Shown piece by piece: positions 1 through 7,705 of a stretch of 54,275 bases of DNA. Numbering within the stretch: position 1 is the stretch's first letter; each line of letters begins with the position of its first letter. The position numbers and the translations under genes were made by a program. Under the pieces are notes generated by a model that was given only the letters and a program-made list of their open reading frames with translations, was not told where the DNA came from and did not search any database. The stretch comes from JASMTM01 sp964441735. GTDB taxonomy: Bacteria; Thermotogota; Thermotogae; Petrotogales; Kosmotogaceae. The stretch lies in the NCBI GenBank assembly GCA_964441735.1, contig CAYTVB010000011.1, positions 1 through 54,275 of the forward strand, written 5' to 3'.

Positions 1-30
1 AAAAAGGGCGAACAACAATGTTGTCCGCCC
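1..30 (-). terminator. Rho-independent terminator of the peroxiredoxin gene
   Basis: An 11-bp stem (positions 6-16 with 20-30, one G-T wobble) closes a 3-nt loop. On the minus strand it is followed by a run of T (positions 1-5). It lies about 20 nt past the stop codon of the peroxiredoxin gene. Confidence 0.8.
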
Positions 31-49
31 CTTATAATATAACTAATTA

Positions 50-688
50 TTAGATTTTCTTGTGGCAGAACCACCAATCATAACAGTCGTATTTTTTGGG
101 TCTCTCTTCTGCATCTTTAACCGTACTTGCTGGAGGAACAATAACCTTGTCGCCAACCAGTTCATTATCAGGCCAGTTAGCGGGTATTGCCACACCATGC
201 TTGTCTGCGGTTATAAAACCTTTAACCATTCTAATTATTTCATCAAGGTTTCTTCCAAGTTCCTGCGGGTAATACAATATTGCTCTTATAATACCCTTCG
301 GATCCACAATAAATACTGCTCTTACAGTATTTGTTCCTTTTCCAGGATGTATGAGTCCCATAATTTCAGAAACTTTTCCTGTATCAGCAATTATGGGGAA
401 CTCTATTTCAGTATCCAGGTTATCTTTGATCCATTCCACCCATTTGATGTGTGAGTGAACCTGATCAACACTTAAACCAATAAGCTCAGTGTTCAATTCC
501 TTAAATTCTTTATAACGTTTCTGAAAGGATACAAATTCAGTCGTACAAACAGGAGTAAAGTCTCCAGGATGACTGAATAAAATGAACCACTTTCCTTTAA
601 ATGCTTCCGGTAGATTAATTTCACCGTGTGTCGTGTTTACCTTCATTTCTGGAAATTTGTCTCCAATTAGTGGCATTCCTTTTTCCAT
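50..688 (-). CDS. Peroxiredoxin, 1-Cys/Prx6-like with archaeal-type C-terminal cysteines
   Basis: Thiol peroxidase of the AhpC/TSA family, 212 aa, expected to reduce H2O2 and organic peroxides in the cytoplasm. The peroxidatic cysteine is Cys48 in the motif PVCTTEF. The long C-terminal domain is that of the Prx6 group. Two further cysteines, Cys202 and Cys208, sit in a C-x5-C arrangement at the extreme C-terminus; the archaeal enzyme of Aeropyrum pernix has a similar C-terminal pair, so one of these may act as resolving cysteine (inference). The start is supported by a GGAGG ribosome binding site. It is a single-gene unit with its own promoter, a PerR-like box in the leader and a terminator. 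Its electron donor is not encoded nearby. Confidence 0.93.
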   Translation of the reverse strand: MEKGMPLIGDKFPEMKVNTTHGEINLPEAFKGKWFILFSHPGDFTPVCTTEFVSFQKRYKEFKELNTELIGLSVDQVHSHIKWVEWIKDNLDTEIEFPIIADTGKVSEIMGLIHPGKGTNTVRAVFIVDPKGIIRAILYYPQELGRNLDEIIRMVKGFITADKHGVAIPANWPDNELVGDKVIVPPASTVKDAEERPKKYDCYDWWFCHKKI

Positions 689-716
689 AAAATTACCTCC
701 TTTTTAACGTTTCTAT

Positions 717-731
717 TTAGAATCATTCTAT
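717..731 (-). promoter_or_regulatory. PerR/Fur-like operator in the peroxiredoxin leader
   Basis: The sequence TTAGAATCATTCTAT is a 7-1-7 inverted repeat. It matches the Bacillus PerR box TTATAATNATTATAA at 11 of 14 fixed positions. It lies 28 nt upstream of the peroxiredoxin start and just downstream of the predicted transcription start, where a bound repressor would block elongation. No PerR gene is in the window. Confidence 0.5.
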
Positions 732-745
732 TTTGTTACATTATT

Positions 746-774
746 ATGTTATCACCATATATTTTTTCTGTCAA
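746..774 (-). promoter_or_regulatory. Sigma-A promoter of the peroxiredoxin gene
   Basis: On the minus strand a perfect -35 TTGACA (769-774) is followed after 17 nt by the -10 TAACAT (746-751), preceded by TGA, which is an extended -10 pattern. Transcription should start near position 739. Confidence 0.75.
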
Positions 775-875
775 GTTCGGTTATTTGTGCTGTGAAATCA
801 ATAACAACTGTAAACACATAATAACGTCATTTTAATTCTTCTTAAATATTGAACCTATTACACAATGTTGATTGG

Positions 876-2195
876 TTAGATTTTTAGCAATGCTCTGGTT
901 ATGACAGTTTCCAAATATTCAATTCTTCCTGAGCTGTTCTTAATATCCTTCCTGTCCAGTATGTATTCTTCCAGCTCTTCAAATGATGTTTCTTCATTTA
1001 CTATTTTCTTTCCTACTCCTTCACTGTAACTGGAGTATCTATCCTCAACAAACTTATCCAGTGTTCCTTCCTCAATAAGATTTGCAGCCGCTTTTAGTCC
1101 TGCTGCAAAGGCATCCATTCCAGCTATATGGCCAATGAAAATATCTTCAGTATCTATGGACGATCTGCGAAGTTTGGCATCAAAATTGATGCCACCAGAA
1201 CCCAAACCATTGTTTTTCAATATTTCATACATGGCGTGGGTCGTAGCGTAGACATCTGTTGGGAAATGATCGGTATCCCAGCCAAGGAATAAATCACCCT
1301 GATTTGCATCTATGCTTCCCAGTATGTTGTTTATCCGTGCATATCTCAACTCATGCTGAAATGTATGTTCCGCAAGTGTAGCATGATTTGCCTCAATATT
1401 TAATTTAAAGTCATCAATTAATCCAAACTTTTGTAGGAAGGCATAAACATGTGCAGAATCAAAATCATATTGATGCTTTGTCGGTTCTTTGGGTTTTGGT
1501 TCTATAAGAAATTGTCCGGTAAATCCGATTTTCTTTGCATATTCAACTGCCATTTGCATGAATCTAGCGAGATTTTTCAACTCAAGTTCCATATTTGTAT
1601 TGAGTAGAGAATCGTAACCTTCTCTTCCACCCCATAAGACATAGTTTTTGCCACCAAGTTCGTTGGTTATTTCAAGAGCTTTCTTTACCTGTCCGGCTGC
1701 CCTTGCAAAAATTTCGGCATTACATGATGTAGCAGCACCATGTACATATCTTTTATCATTAAAAAGATTTGCTGTACCCCATAACAACTTCTTTCCTGTT
1801 TTCTTCATATGTTGCTTAATATAATCCACGATAATGTCAAGATTACTGTTCGTTTCTCTTAGAGTGTCACCAGCAGGTGCTATATCGGTATCATGAAAAC
1901 AAAAGTATTCTATCCCCGTTTTTTGCATGAATTCAAATAGAGCATCTACCTTCGCTTTCGACTTATCCATGGGGTCTTTGAATTTATCCCAGGGTCTTGT
2001 AACACTACCTTCACCAAACATATCCTCGCCTCTACCGTTAAATGTATGCCAGAAAGCAACTGCAAATCTTAGATGTTCTTTCATTGGTTTTCCAAGAACA
2101 GTTTTGTCTGGTTCAAAATGTTTATAAGCAAGCGGGTTTGTCGAACCCTTTCCTTCATACTCTATTCTTCCTATACCTTCAAAAATCTCTGACAT
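876..2195 (-). CDS. xylA: Xylose isomerase
   Basis: Converts D-xylose to D-xylulose (and glucose to fructose) in the cytoplasm with divalent metals. The 439 aa length fits the long class II enzymes. The active-site segment FCFHDTDIAPAG places the catalytic His at 101 and its Asp partner at 104. The VLWGGREGY segment, the metal-binding FLIEPKPKEP segment and the late metal site SIDANQGDLFLGWDTD are all present. A GGGGG ribosome binding site precedes the ATG. It lies 29 nt downstream of a ROK regulator gene on the same strand, so the two probably share a transcript. No xylulokinase or xylose transporter gene is in the window. Confidence 0.97.
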   Translation of the reverse strand: MSEIFEGIGRIEYEGKGSTNPLAYKHFEPDKTVLGKPMKEHLRFAVAFWHTFNGRGEDMFGEGSVTRPWDKFKDPMDKSKAKVDALFEFMQKTGIEYFCFHDTDIAPAGDTLRETNSNLDIIVDYIKQHMKKTGKKLLWGTANLFNDKRYVHGAATSCNAEIFARAAGQVKKALEITNELGGKNYVLWGGREGYDSLLNTNMELELKNLARFMQMAVEYAKKIGFTGQFLIEPKPKEPTKHQYDFDSAHVYAFLQKFGLIDDFKLNIEANHATLAEHTFQHELRYARINNILGSIDANQGDLFLGWDTDHFPTDVYATTHAMYEILKNNGLGSGGINFDAKLRRSSIDTEDIFIGHIAGMDAFAAGLKAAANLIEEGTLDKFVEDRYSSYSEGVGKKIVNEETSFEELEEYILDRKDIKNSSGRIEYLETVITRALLKI

Positions 2196-2224
2196 TTTTA
2201 TACCCCCTTAATTAACTATTGATT

Positions 2225-3421
2225 TTACTTCACAATCCTTTTTAAATTTCTCTGAACAGCATACAATGCAGCGCCAACTATATTTGAACTCCTATCACCA
2301 TAGCTACCCAGAACGCTTTTTAAAATACTTACTTTTCCTCTTGTCGCGTAAAGCGCCTTTTGATCGGTAATCTTCTGGATACGCTCTATCGAGTTTTCCG
2401 GTAACTCAGCCGCTGCACCTCCTAAAACGACTAATTCAGGACCGAATCCGTTGACAATATTCAAAATGCCTGACGCGATGTTTTCTTCTACATTTTTAAG
2501 CAATTTCTCTTTCTCCTGGTTACCTTTGTATGTTTTTAACAGATCACGAAACCTATCACTGTAATACTTACCCTTTAAATCAATTCCTTTTTTCCTGGCT
2601 ACTTTTACTATTGCCTCTGTGGAAGCCACTGTTTCCCAGCATCCAATATTTCCGCAATAGCATTTTTCACCATCAAGCTTTACAGTCATATGTCCAAATT
2701 CTCCGGCAGTGTACTGCTTCCCTCTATATATCTCATCTTCCAGCATAATTCCACATCCTATACCTTCAGAAAGGTGAACAAAAACAATATTATGAGCTTC
2801 TTTTAACGAATCGTTAAAAGCCTTCTCAGCAATTAATGAAAGGTTAGCTTCATTATCTATATGGATTAGTTTTTCATTGTTACATTCCGAAATAATGGTT
2901 TTTAAATCTAACTCCTTTACTTTCAAATGGGGTAATTCAACTACAAAAGAATTTTCTATGTCAACCATACCCGGTACAGATATTGAATATCCAAGAAAAC
3001 CATCTTTTTCTATCTCCCCGGCAATTTTTTTAGCTTTCCTAAAAACCTCATTGATAAGAACCTTGAAATCATTACTGGTATCAATTTTTTCCAGTACTTT
3101 AACAGTACCATCGAAAAAACCGATCCCAATCTCTGCAAAACTAACACCTATATTTACAACCACAGATTTATAAGCTTCTTTGTTCAACTCAAGAACAATA
3201 GGCCTTCGTCCTGCAAACTGGCGTTTTACTGTTTTGGTTTCTCTGCAAAGTCCTTTAGAAATAAAATATTTTGTTATCTTTGTAACCGTGCTGGGATCAA
3301 GACCTGAAAACTTAGATAACTCTCTTCTTGTTATCCCCTGTTTCTGTCTCAACAAATTAAGCAACAAAAGTCGGTTTCTTACTTTTACTTCTGAAGCTCC
3401 CAATTTCTTTCCATTATTCAT
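2225..3421 (-). CDS. xylR: ROK-family transcriptional regulator, probable xylose repressor
   Basis: A 398-aa protein with an N-terminal winged helix-turn-helix (about residues 12-70, including a TRRELSKFSGLDPSTVTK recognition region) followed by a ROK sugar-kinase-like domain. The zinc-binding ROK motif CYCGNIGCWE is intact near residue 260, after GEFGHM. The position immediately upstream of xylA on the same strand makes a XylR role likely, but the effector sugar is inferred from context. The ATG lies 12 nt after a GGAG sequence, slightly far. The upstream region contains a direct repeat of ACTCCAAT (3433-3440 and 3449-3456) that might be an operator. Confidence 0.88.
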   Translation of the reverse strand: MNNGKKLGASEVKVRNRLLLLNLLRQKQGITRRELSKFSGLDPSTVTKITKYFISKGLCRETKTVKRQFAGRRPIVLELNKEAYKSVVVNIGVSFAEIGIGFFDGTVKVLEKIDTSNDFKVLINEVFRKAKKIAGEIEKDGFLGYSISVPGMVDIENSFVVELPHLKVKELDLKTIISECNNEKLIHIDNEANLSLIAEKAFNDSLKEAHNIVFVHLSEGIGCGIMLEDEIYRGKQYTAGEFGHMTVKLDGEKCYCGNIGCWETVASTEAIVKVARKKGIDLKGKYYSDRFRDLLKTYKGNQEKEKLLKNVEENIASGILNIVNGFGPELVVLGGAAAELPENSIERIQKITDQKALYATRGKVSILKSVLGSYGDRSSNIVGAALYAVQRNLKRIVK

Positions 3422-3764
3422 AAGCTCAATTCACTCCAATTTGTTTATACTCCAATAATAGTTTTTTTTATTAAATTACTCAAGATTGATTAGAAGCAAT
3501 GAACTCCTTTTATACACATTTAACAATGGTTATTACCCTTTATTTTATTTGTTTCCACAATCAATTAATTATTTTGATTTGTTTACCTATTAACCCATTC
3601 AAAGCTTTTCTAATCAACTATGCATAAGTTACAAAAGATGTTTTTTGATTTCTTTTATTTTTATATTCGAATTTGATTTCGATTAGTAATTTTATACTAA
3701 AAAATAACAATTAAATTAATTATAATTTAATTGTAGTTTTTATGGACTTTTATATGTCTATTAC

Positions 3765-3820
3765 ATTACAAAAAACATTATTTACTTCATTTTGTAATAC
3801 TGATTTATTACAAATTTGTA
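3765..3820. promoter_or_regulatory. Cluster of inverted TTACAAA motifs upstream of the hydrogenase promoter
   Basis: ATTACAAAA (3765-3773) faces TTTTGTAAT (3790-3798), a 9-bp inverted repeat. It is followed by the perfect 12-bp palindrome TACAAATTTGTA (3809-3820), which ends 10 nt before the -35 element. The position fits an activator or repressor site. The binding protein is unknown, and low sequence complexity makes some of this possible by chance. Confidence 0.4.
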
Positions 3821-3829
3821 TATTTTTTC

Positions 3830-3859
3830 TTGACTATAATTGGCTTTATTTGCTAACAT
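3830..3859 (+). promoter_or_regulatory. Probable promoter of the hydrogenase operon
   Basis: TTGACT (3830-3835) and TAACAT (3854-3859) are separated by 18 nt. The -10 sequence is identical to that proposed for the peroxiredoxin gene. It would give a leader of about 115 nt before the first gene at 3986. Confidence 0.5.
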
Positions 3860-3985
3860 GAAAACAACAAACGATATACTTTCTTGTCTCTTACGCATCT
3901 AAACCTAAGTTCTTTCCGAGTTTTCTCACGACTTAGAATTTCGTTAGGGCTTGATTTCTAATTTTTTTATTTTGGAGGGGCGCAT

Positions 3986-4393
3986 ATGTTTGCAGTAGAA
4001 GTGAAGTGTCCTCATTGTGAAAGCTCCTTGATGAATGAATCAAAGTTAATTGATGGCCATCCAAGCATCCAGTTAAAAGTTACCTATGGAAATCACAACG
4101 GTATGATCTGGTTAAGCTCTGTTTATGGTAGCTATAATTATGAAATGACCTTCGATATGAAAGATGACCAGATTGCAACCTTTTATTGTCCGCACTGTGA
4201 TAAGGAATTGGTTGGTGACGTACCCTGCCCCGAATGTGATTCACAAATGATCAACCTTATGCTTAAAGGTGGTGGGCATATCCATTTTTGCCCGAAGAAG
4301 AATTGCAAAGGGCACCATATAACATATGATGATAGTAATGAAGTTTTAAGAGATGCCTTCGAACACTATCATTATATGGAACCACGGGAATGA
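3986..4393 (+). CDS. Cys/His-rich zinc-ribbon protein heading the hydrogenase operon
   Basis: A 135-aa soluble protein that I do not recognise by name. It has CPHC at residues 8-11, a second CPHC pair and a CPEC pair in the middle, and a C-x4-C pair near residues 107-112, enough for two zinc ribbons. Histidines cluster around the last pair (HIHF, GHHITY) and at the C-terminus (HYHYMEPRE). A strong GGAGGGG ribosome binding site precedes the ATG. It is the first gene after the operon promoter and lies 85 nt before the diaphorase genes, so a role in hydrogenase assembly or metal handling is plausible. That role is inferred only from position and composition. Confidence 0.75.
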   Translation: MFAVEVKCPHCESSLMNESKLIDGHPSIQLKVTYGNHNGMIWLSSVYGSYNYEMTFDMKDDQIATFYCPHCDKELVGDVPCPECDSQMINLMLKGGGHIHFCPKKNCKGHHITYDDSNEVLRDAFEHYHYMEPRE

Positions 4394-4405
4394 TCTGAAA
4401 AATAG

Positions 4406-4442
4406 TCACAATCTAATTTACTACAATTTATTATGATTGTGA
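4406..4442 (+). repeat. 8-bp inverted repeat between the zinc-ribbon gene and the diaphorase genes
   Basis: TCACAATC (4406-4413) is repeated in inverted form as GATTGTGA (4435-4442), with 21 nt between the arms. No T-run follows, so it is not a typical terminator. Its right arm overlaps the Rex-like site. Confidence 0.4.
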
Positions 4443-4454
4443 AATTATGCACGA
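4437..4454 (+). promoter_or_regulatory. Rex-like operator
   Basis: TTGTGAAATTATGCACGA fits the Rex pattern TTGTG-N8-CACAA except for one base in the right half. It starts right at a possible -10 sequence TATGAT (4432-4437) and lies 24 nt before the first diaphorase gene. Rex senses NADH/NAD+ and controls hydrogenase and fermentation genes in many anaerobes, so the site makes sense here. No Rex gene is in the window. Confidence 0.42.
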
Positions 4455-4478
4455 TTTTCTGGAAGGGGTCTATAAGAT

Positions 4479-5474
4479 ATGATAGCGTTTAAGGATGATT
4501 TTCTGCGGTTCATGGAAAATTTAAGTGATTATGAAATATACGCTCCTGTAAAAGACATAGACAATGATATGCCTGTACTTAAGCGTTGGAGAAATAGAGA
4601 AGATGGTGTCCCCGTTCTTGAAAGTTACAGATGCATTGATCCTCCTAAAGCAGTTCTTTTCCCCGCCAGAAATGATGTATTAAAACCAACTTTAAATAAT
4701 AAAATTCTTTTTGGGATTAAAAATTGTGATCTTCAAGCGATAAAACTTCTTGATAAAGCTTTACTGGGAACAGAATATGTTGATCCTGTATATCAAAAAG
4801 CAAGGGAAAATACATTGATCATAGGTGCTGATTGTACCGATTTTATTTCTACCTGTCACTGTGTTCTTCAGGGCAACGAACCCTATCCTCAAGAACCCTA
4901 CGATCTTTCTTTATCAGTGATTAGTGATCGGATAATTATAAAAACCGGTAGCAAGAAAGGAAAAAAATTCCTTGAGCTAATTGAGAAAAACATTGAAACG
5001 TTCGAAGAAACTGAATCTATTTTAAACACCCTCAATAAGAAAAGAGCCGAAATGCACGAAAGACTTGAAACACTTAATAATCAATGGTCACACTCTATCT
5101 CAATAGAAAAACTGGATCTGAATAAGAAAGATCTTGTGGATTCATGTATAGAATGTGGTGGCTGTAATTTTATTTGCCCCACCTGTTATTGTTTCCTGAT
5201 GAACGATGAATCTACTGAACAGGAACATTCCCTGGTACGAACATGGGATGGTTGCCAGTTAAAGGGGTACGCTCGTGTTGCCGGTGGTGCAAATGCAAGG
5301 GAGAAGTTATATCAAAGATTTAATCACCGATACGCATGTAAATTCAAATATATGCCCGAACAGTTTGATGTAAGTGGATGCTCCGGTTGTGGAAGGTGTA
5401 TTGATGTTTGTCCAGCACGGATAGATATTAGGAACATTATGAGATCGATGCGTGAACAGGCGGTGGAGAAATGA
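4479..5474 (+). CDS. Sulfhydrogenase beta-like [4Fe-4S] electron-transfer subunit
   Basis: A 331-aa protein resembling the beta subunit of archaeal cytosolic sulfhydrogenases and anaerobic sulfite reductase subunit A. The C-terminal part carries two [4Fe-4S] motifs, CIECGGCNFICPTC near residues 226-239 and CSGCGRCIDVCP near residues 302-313. It should pass electrons between the flavin subunit encoded next and the hydrogenase core. GGAAGGGG precedes the start, and the stop overlaps the start of the next gene. Finding this subunit in an operon with a membrane hydrogenase is unusual, because in Pyrococcus it partners a soluble enzyme. Confidence 0.85.
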   Translation: MIAFKDDFLRFMENLSDYEIYAPVKDIDNDMPVLKRWRNREDGVPVLESYRCIDPPKAVLFPARNDVLKPTLNNKILFGIKNCDLQAIKLLDKALLGTEYVDPVYQKARENTLIIGADCTDFISTCHCVLQGNEPYPQEPYDLSLSVISDRIIIKTGSKKGKKFLELIEKNIETFEETESILNTLNKKRAEMHERLETLNNQWSHSISIEKLDLNKKDLVDSCIECGGCNFICPTCYCFLMNDESTEQEHSLVRTWDGCQLKGYARVAGGANAREKLYQRFNHRYACKFKYMPEQFDVSGCSGCGRCIDVCPARIDIRNIMRSMREQAVEK

Positions 5475-6298
5475 GTAAAACAAATGTCTTCCAGCGCATA
5501 GAAACGAAATGTATTGACATTATAGAAGAATCTCCTACTATTAAAACCTTTATTCTGGATTGTGGAAGAGAATTTGATTTCAAGACAGGACAATTTGTTG
5601 AAGTTGGTCTGCCAGGTATTGGTGAAGGTCCTTTTACGCCTTCTTCCTCTCAGTATGAAAAGAATCCCATTGAAATATCGATTATGAATGTAGGATTCAT
5701 GACAAATAAAATTCATAACATTGAAAAGGGAGCAACAGTTACCATAAGAGGCCCCTACGGAAATGGTTATCCACTTGAAGAATTCAAGGGCAAACATGTG
5801 CTTATAGTTGGTGGAGGAGTAGGTATCGCTCCCCTGCGTTCTTTACTCCTGACATTGATTCATGATATTGATGAATATAATGGGATTACCGTTTGTTTTG
5901 GTGCCAGAACACCCAAGGATTTGATCTATAAAGATCAGTTAAAAGAATGGGGGAAAATCAAAGGGGTAGATCTTCAACTTTCTGTAGATAAAGTGCCTGA
6001 AGATCAGAAATGGGACGGAAAAACAGGTGTCGTTACAACACTACTAAAACCTCTATCCCTTGATCTGAAAAATACTGTTGCTGCTGTTTGTGGACCCCCA
6101 ATAATGATGAAATTCTCCACATTCACACTTCAGGAAATTGGTTTCAAGGATAAAGATATCTATCTTTCCATGGAAAGTAAAATGTACTGTGGTGTTGGGC
6201 TTTGTAGACATTGCACCATTGAAAAATATTTTGTTTGTAAGGATGGTCCGGTTTTTACCTACGATCAATTTGAGAACCCGGAGGGCATCTGGACATGA
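5471..6298 (+). CDS. Sulfhydrogenase gamma-like FAD/NAD(P)-binding diaphorase subunit
   Basis: A 275-aa ferredoxin-NADP reductase-type flavoprotein. The N-terminal FAD barrel includes the GPYGNGYP segment. The nucleotide-binding domain starts at VLIVGGGVGIAPLRS and contains VCGPPIMM. The C-terminus has four cysteines in the order CGVGLCRHC followed by FVC, a [2Fe-2S] site as in dihydroorotate dehydrogenase electron-transfer subunits. It should exchange hydride with NAD(P)H and pass single electrons to the beta-like subunit. It overlaps its neighbours by 4 nt on both sides. Preference for NADH or NADPH cannot be read from the sequence. Confidence 0.88.
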   Translation: MSKTNVFQRIETKCIDIIEESPTIKTFILDCGREFDFKTGQFVEVGLPGIGEGPFTPSSSQYEKNPIEISIMNVGFMTNKIHNIEKGATVTIRGPYGNGYPLEEFKGKHVLIVGGGVGIAPLRSLLLTLIHDIDEYNGITVCFGARTPKDLIYKDQLKEWGKIKGVDLQLSVDKVPEDQKWDGKTGVVTTLLKPLSLDLKNTVAAVCGPPIMMKFSTFTLQEIGFKDKDIYLSMESKMYCGVGLCRHCTIEKYFVCKDGPVFTYDQFENPEGIWT

Positions 6299-6795
6299 AA
6301 AGACTTTTTATTGACACGGAGAAGCTCTTAGAACTTAAACCTGATGAAATTAAATGTGAATATATTTATCACGGTGAAAATAATGGTTTGTTATCGATCA
6401 TCGAGATTGCTGAATTTGCTGTTTTTTGTCGCCAATGTCCTGAAGCACATTGTGTTAAGGCCTGTCCTAAAGATGCTCTTGAACGACAACCTGATGGAAC
6501 AGTTAAACGATACAACCTCAGATGCGTTGGATGCAAATCGTGCGTTTATGCCTGTCCATTTGGAACGCTGTTTCCCGAAACGATAAATTATGTAACCACA
6601 CATTGCGATTATTGTCTTGAACAAATGGAAAAAGATTCCAATTATACACCCCTTTGTGTGGAGACTTGCCCAAACGATGCAATTAAGTTTATTGAAATAG
6701 AGGAAGAAAATCCCGATGAAGGTATATTTCTTGTAGGAAAACACTTAGCTGTCAAATCAATAAACTGGCGTTTCAAGGAGGGAAGGGTGCTTTGA
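6295..6795 (+). CDS. HydN/CooF-like polyferredoxin
   Basis: A 166-aa iron-sulfur protein of the HycB/HydN/CooF type. Cysteine groups occur in the order CRQCPEAHCVKACP, CVGCKSCVYACP, CDYC and CVETCP, the layout that holds up to four [4Fe-4S] clusters in this family. It probably relays electrons between the diaphorase pair and the membrane hydrogenase, or accepts them from another donor. It overlaps the preceding gene by 4 nt, and its TGA overlaps the TTG start of the next gene. Confidence 0.87.
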   Translation: MKRLFIDTEKLLELKPDEIKCEYIYHGENNGLLSIIEIAEFAVFCRQCPEAHCVKACPKDALERQPDGTVKRYNLRCVGCKSCVYACPFGTLFPETINYVTTHCDYCLEQMEKDSNYTPLCVETCPNDAIKFIEIEEENPDEGIFLVGKHLAVKSINWRFKEGRVL

Positions 6796-7703
6796 TAGTC
6801 TTTTATACTCTTGTTTTTCCAGGAGGATTGTTTGCACTTGTCGCTGGTCTGTTAGGCTGGTGGGTTGAAAGAAAGGTTTCTGCCAAGGTTCAGCATAGGG
6901 TTGGACCTCCATGGAATCAGAATTTCTATGATGTTTTTAAACTGCTGGGAAAAGAGAGTATTATTCCAGAACAATCAGCGTCTTTTTTATACATAGCTTC
7001 TCCAATAATCGCTTTCAGTGCCATACTAGCTCTTTCAGTTGTGGTAGGGGTACCGGTATTTCTGGGAAGTATCTTTGCCGGAGACATTATTCTTGTGATC
7101 TACATGTTTGCAATAATATCTGCGGCAATCTTCCTGGGTGCAGGTTCTTCATCAAATGTTTTTGCCAGTATTGGCGCAGGTAGAGAATTAAAGATGCTCT
7201 TAGCTGATGAACTGGTTTTTGTTATGATCGTTCTTGTTCCGGTTATCAAATCGGGGTTTGTTTTTAATCTTAAGGAAATTTTCGAAGGAACACCTGCTAT
7301 ATTTTCTGTTTCCGGGATAATTGCTTATTTGCTGGGTTTGATTACAATACAGGCAAAACTCGCAATTCAACCCTTTGATTTGCCTGAAGCTGAAACGGAA
7401 TTGGCCGGTGGAGTAGAGATTGAATATTCTGGTGTGCTTCTTGCTATATGGAAATTGACTAAGGGTGTTCAGTTCTTTGTTTTACCTTTACTTCTAAGTG
7501 TTTTGTTCTTTGGTATACCATCAGGTTTAAGTTTAATGAGATATATATGGATTGCGATATTTTATGTTGTCACCCTGGTTATTCTCATTGTGCTAAAAAA
7601 CGTGAATCCAAGGATAACAATAAAACGTATGCTTAATTTTTTCTGGAAAGTAATGGCTCCGCTTGCATTTATTGCAGTTTTGCTTGCGTTGTTGGGGGTA
7701 TGA
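6792..7703 (+). CDS. mbhM: Hydrogenase membrane anchor subunit, NuoH/MbhM/EchB family
   Basis: A 303-aa integral membrane protein with about eight transmembrane segments. It is homologous to NuoH of complex I and to the anchor subunit of Ech and Mbh hydrogenases. Conserved family features include the N-terminal WWVERKVSAKVQHRVGP segment and the acidic loop PFDLPEAETELAGGVEIEYSG that lines the ion path. It starts with TTG preceded by GGAGGGAAGG; the start overlaps the previous stop. It joins the catalytic arm to the antiporter module. Confidence 0.93.
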   Translation: MIVFYTLVFPGGLFALVAGLLGWWVERKVSAKVQHRVGPPWNQNFYDVFKLLGKESIIPEQSASFLYIASPIIAFSAILALSVVVGVPVFLGSIFAGDIILVIYMFAIISAAIFLGAGSSSNVFASIGAGRELKMLLADELVFVMIVLVPVIKSGFVFNLKEIFEGTPAIFSVSGIIAYLLGLITIQAKLAIQPFDLPEAETELAGGVEIEYSGVLLAIWKLTKGVQFFVLPLLLSVLFFGIPSGLSLMRYIWIAIFYVVTLVILIVLKNVNPRITIKRMLNFFWKVMAPLAFIAVLLALLGV

Positions 7704-7705
7704 TG

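Larger units (their letters stand above)
3422..3985. other. AT-rich intergenic regulatory region between xylR and the hydrogenase operon
   Basis: A 564-nt stretch without a credible gene, much richer in A and T than its neighbours. The left end must hold the divergent xylR promoter. The right part holds repeated TTACAAA/TTTGTAA elements (3766-3772, 3791-3797, 3808-3820, and a distant copy at 3629-3635), then the likely hydrogenase promoter and a leader of about 115 nt. In that leader, CTAAGT at 3905-3910 can pair with ACTTAG at 3931-3936, or alternatively CCTAA at 3904-3908 can pair with TTAGG at 3944-3948. The two pairings exclude each other. Confidence 0.6.

Noticed and set aside
62..454. 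Plus-strand reading frame of 130 codons opposite the peroxiredoxin gene
   Set aside because: It lies wholly inside a clear conserved gene on the other strand, has no ribosome binding site and no recognisable protein pattern.
3433..3456. Direct repeat of ACTCCAAT as a XylR operator
   Set aside because: Two 8-nt copies 16 nt apart are suggestive, but ROK repressors usually bind inverted repeats and one copy overlaps the likely ribosome binding site of the gene. Mentioned only as a possibility.
5324..5797. Minus-strand reading frame of 157 codons over the beta/gamma junction
   Set aside because: It is antisense to conserved cluster-binding and flavin-binding motifs; composition is that of a mirror frame.
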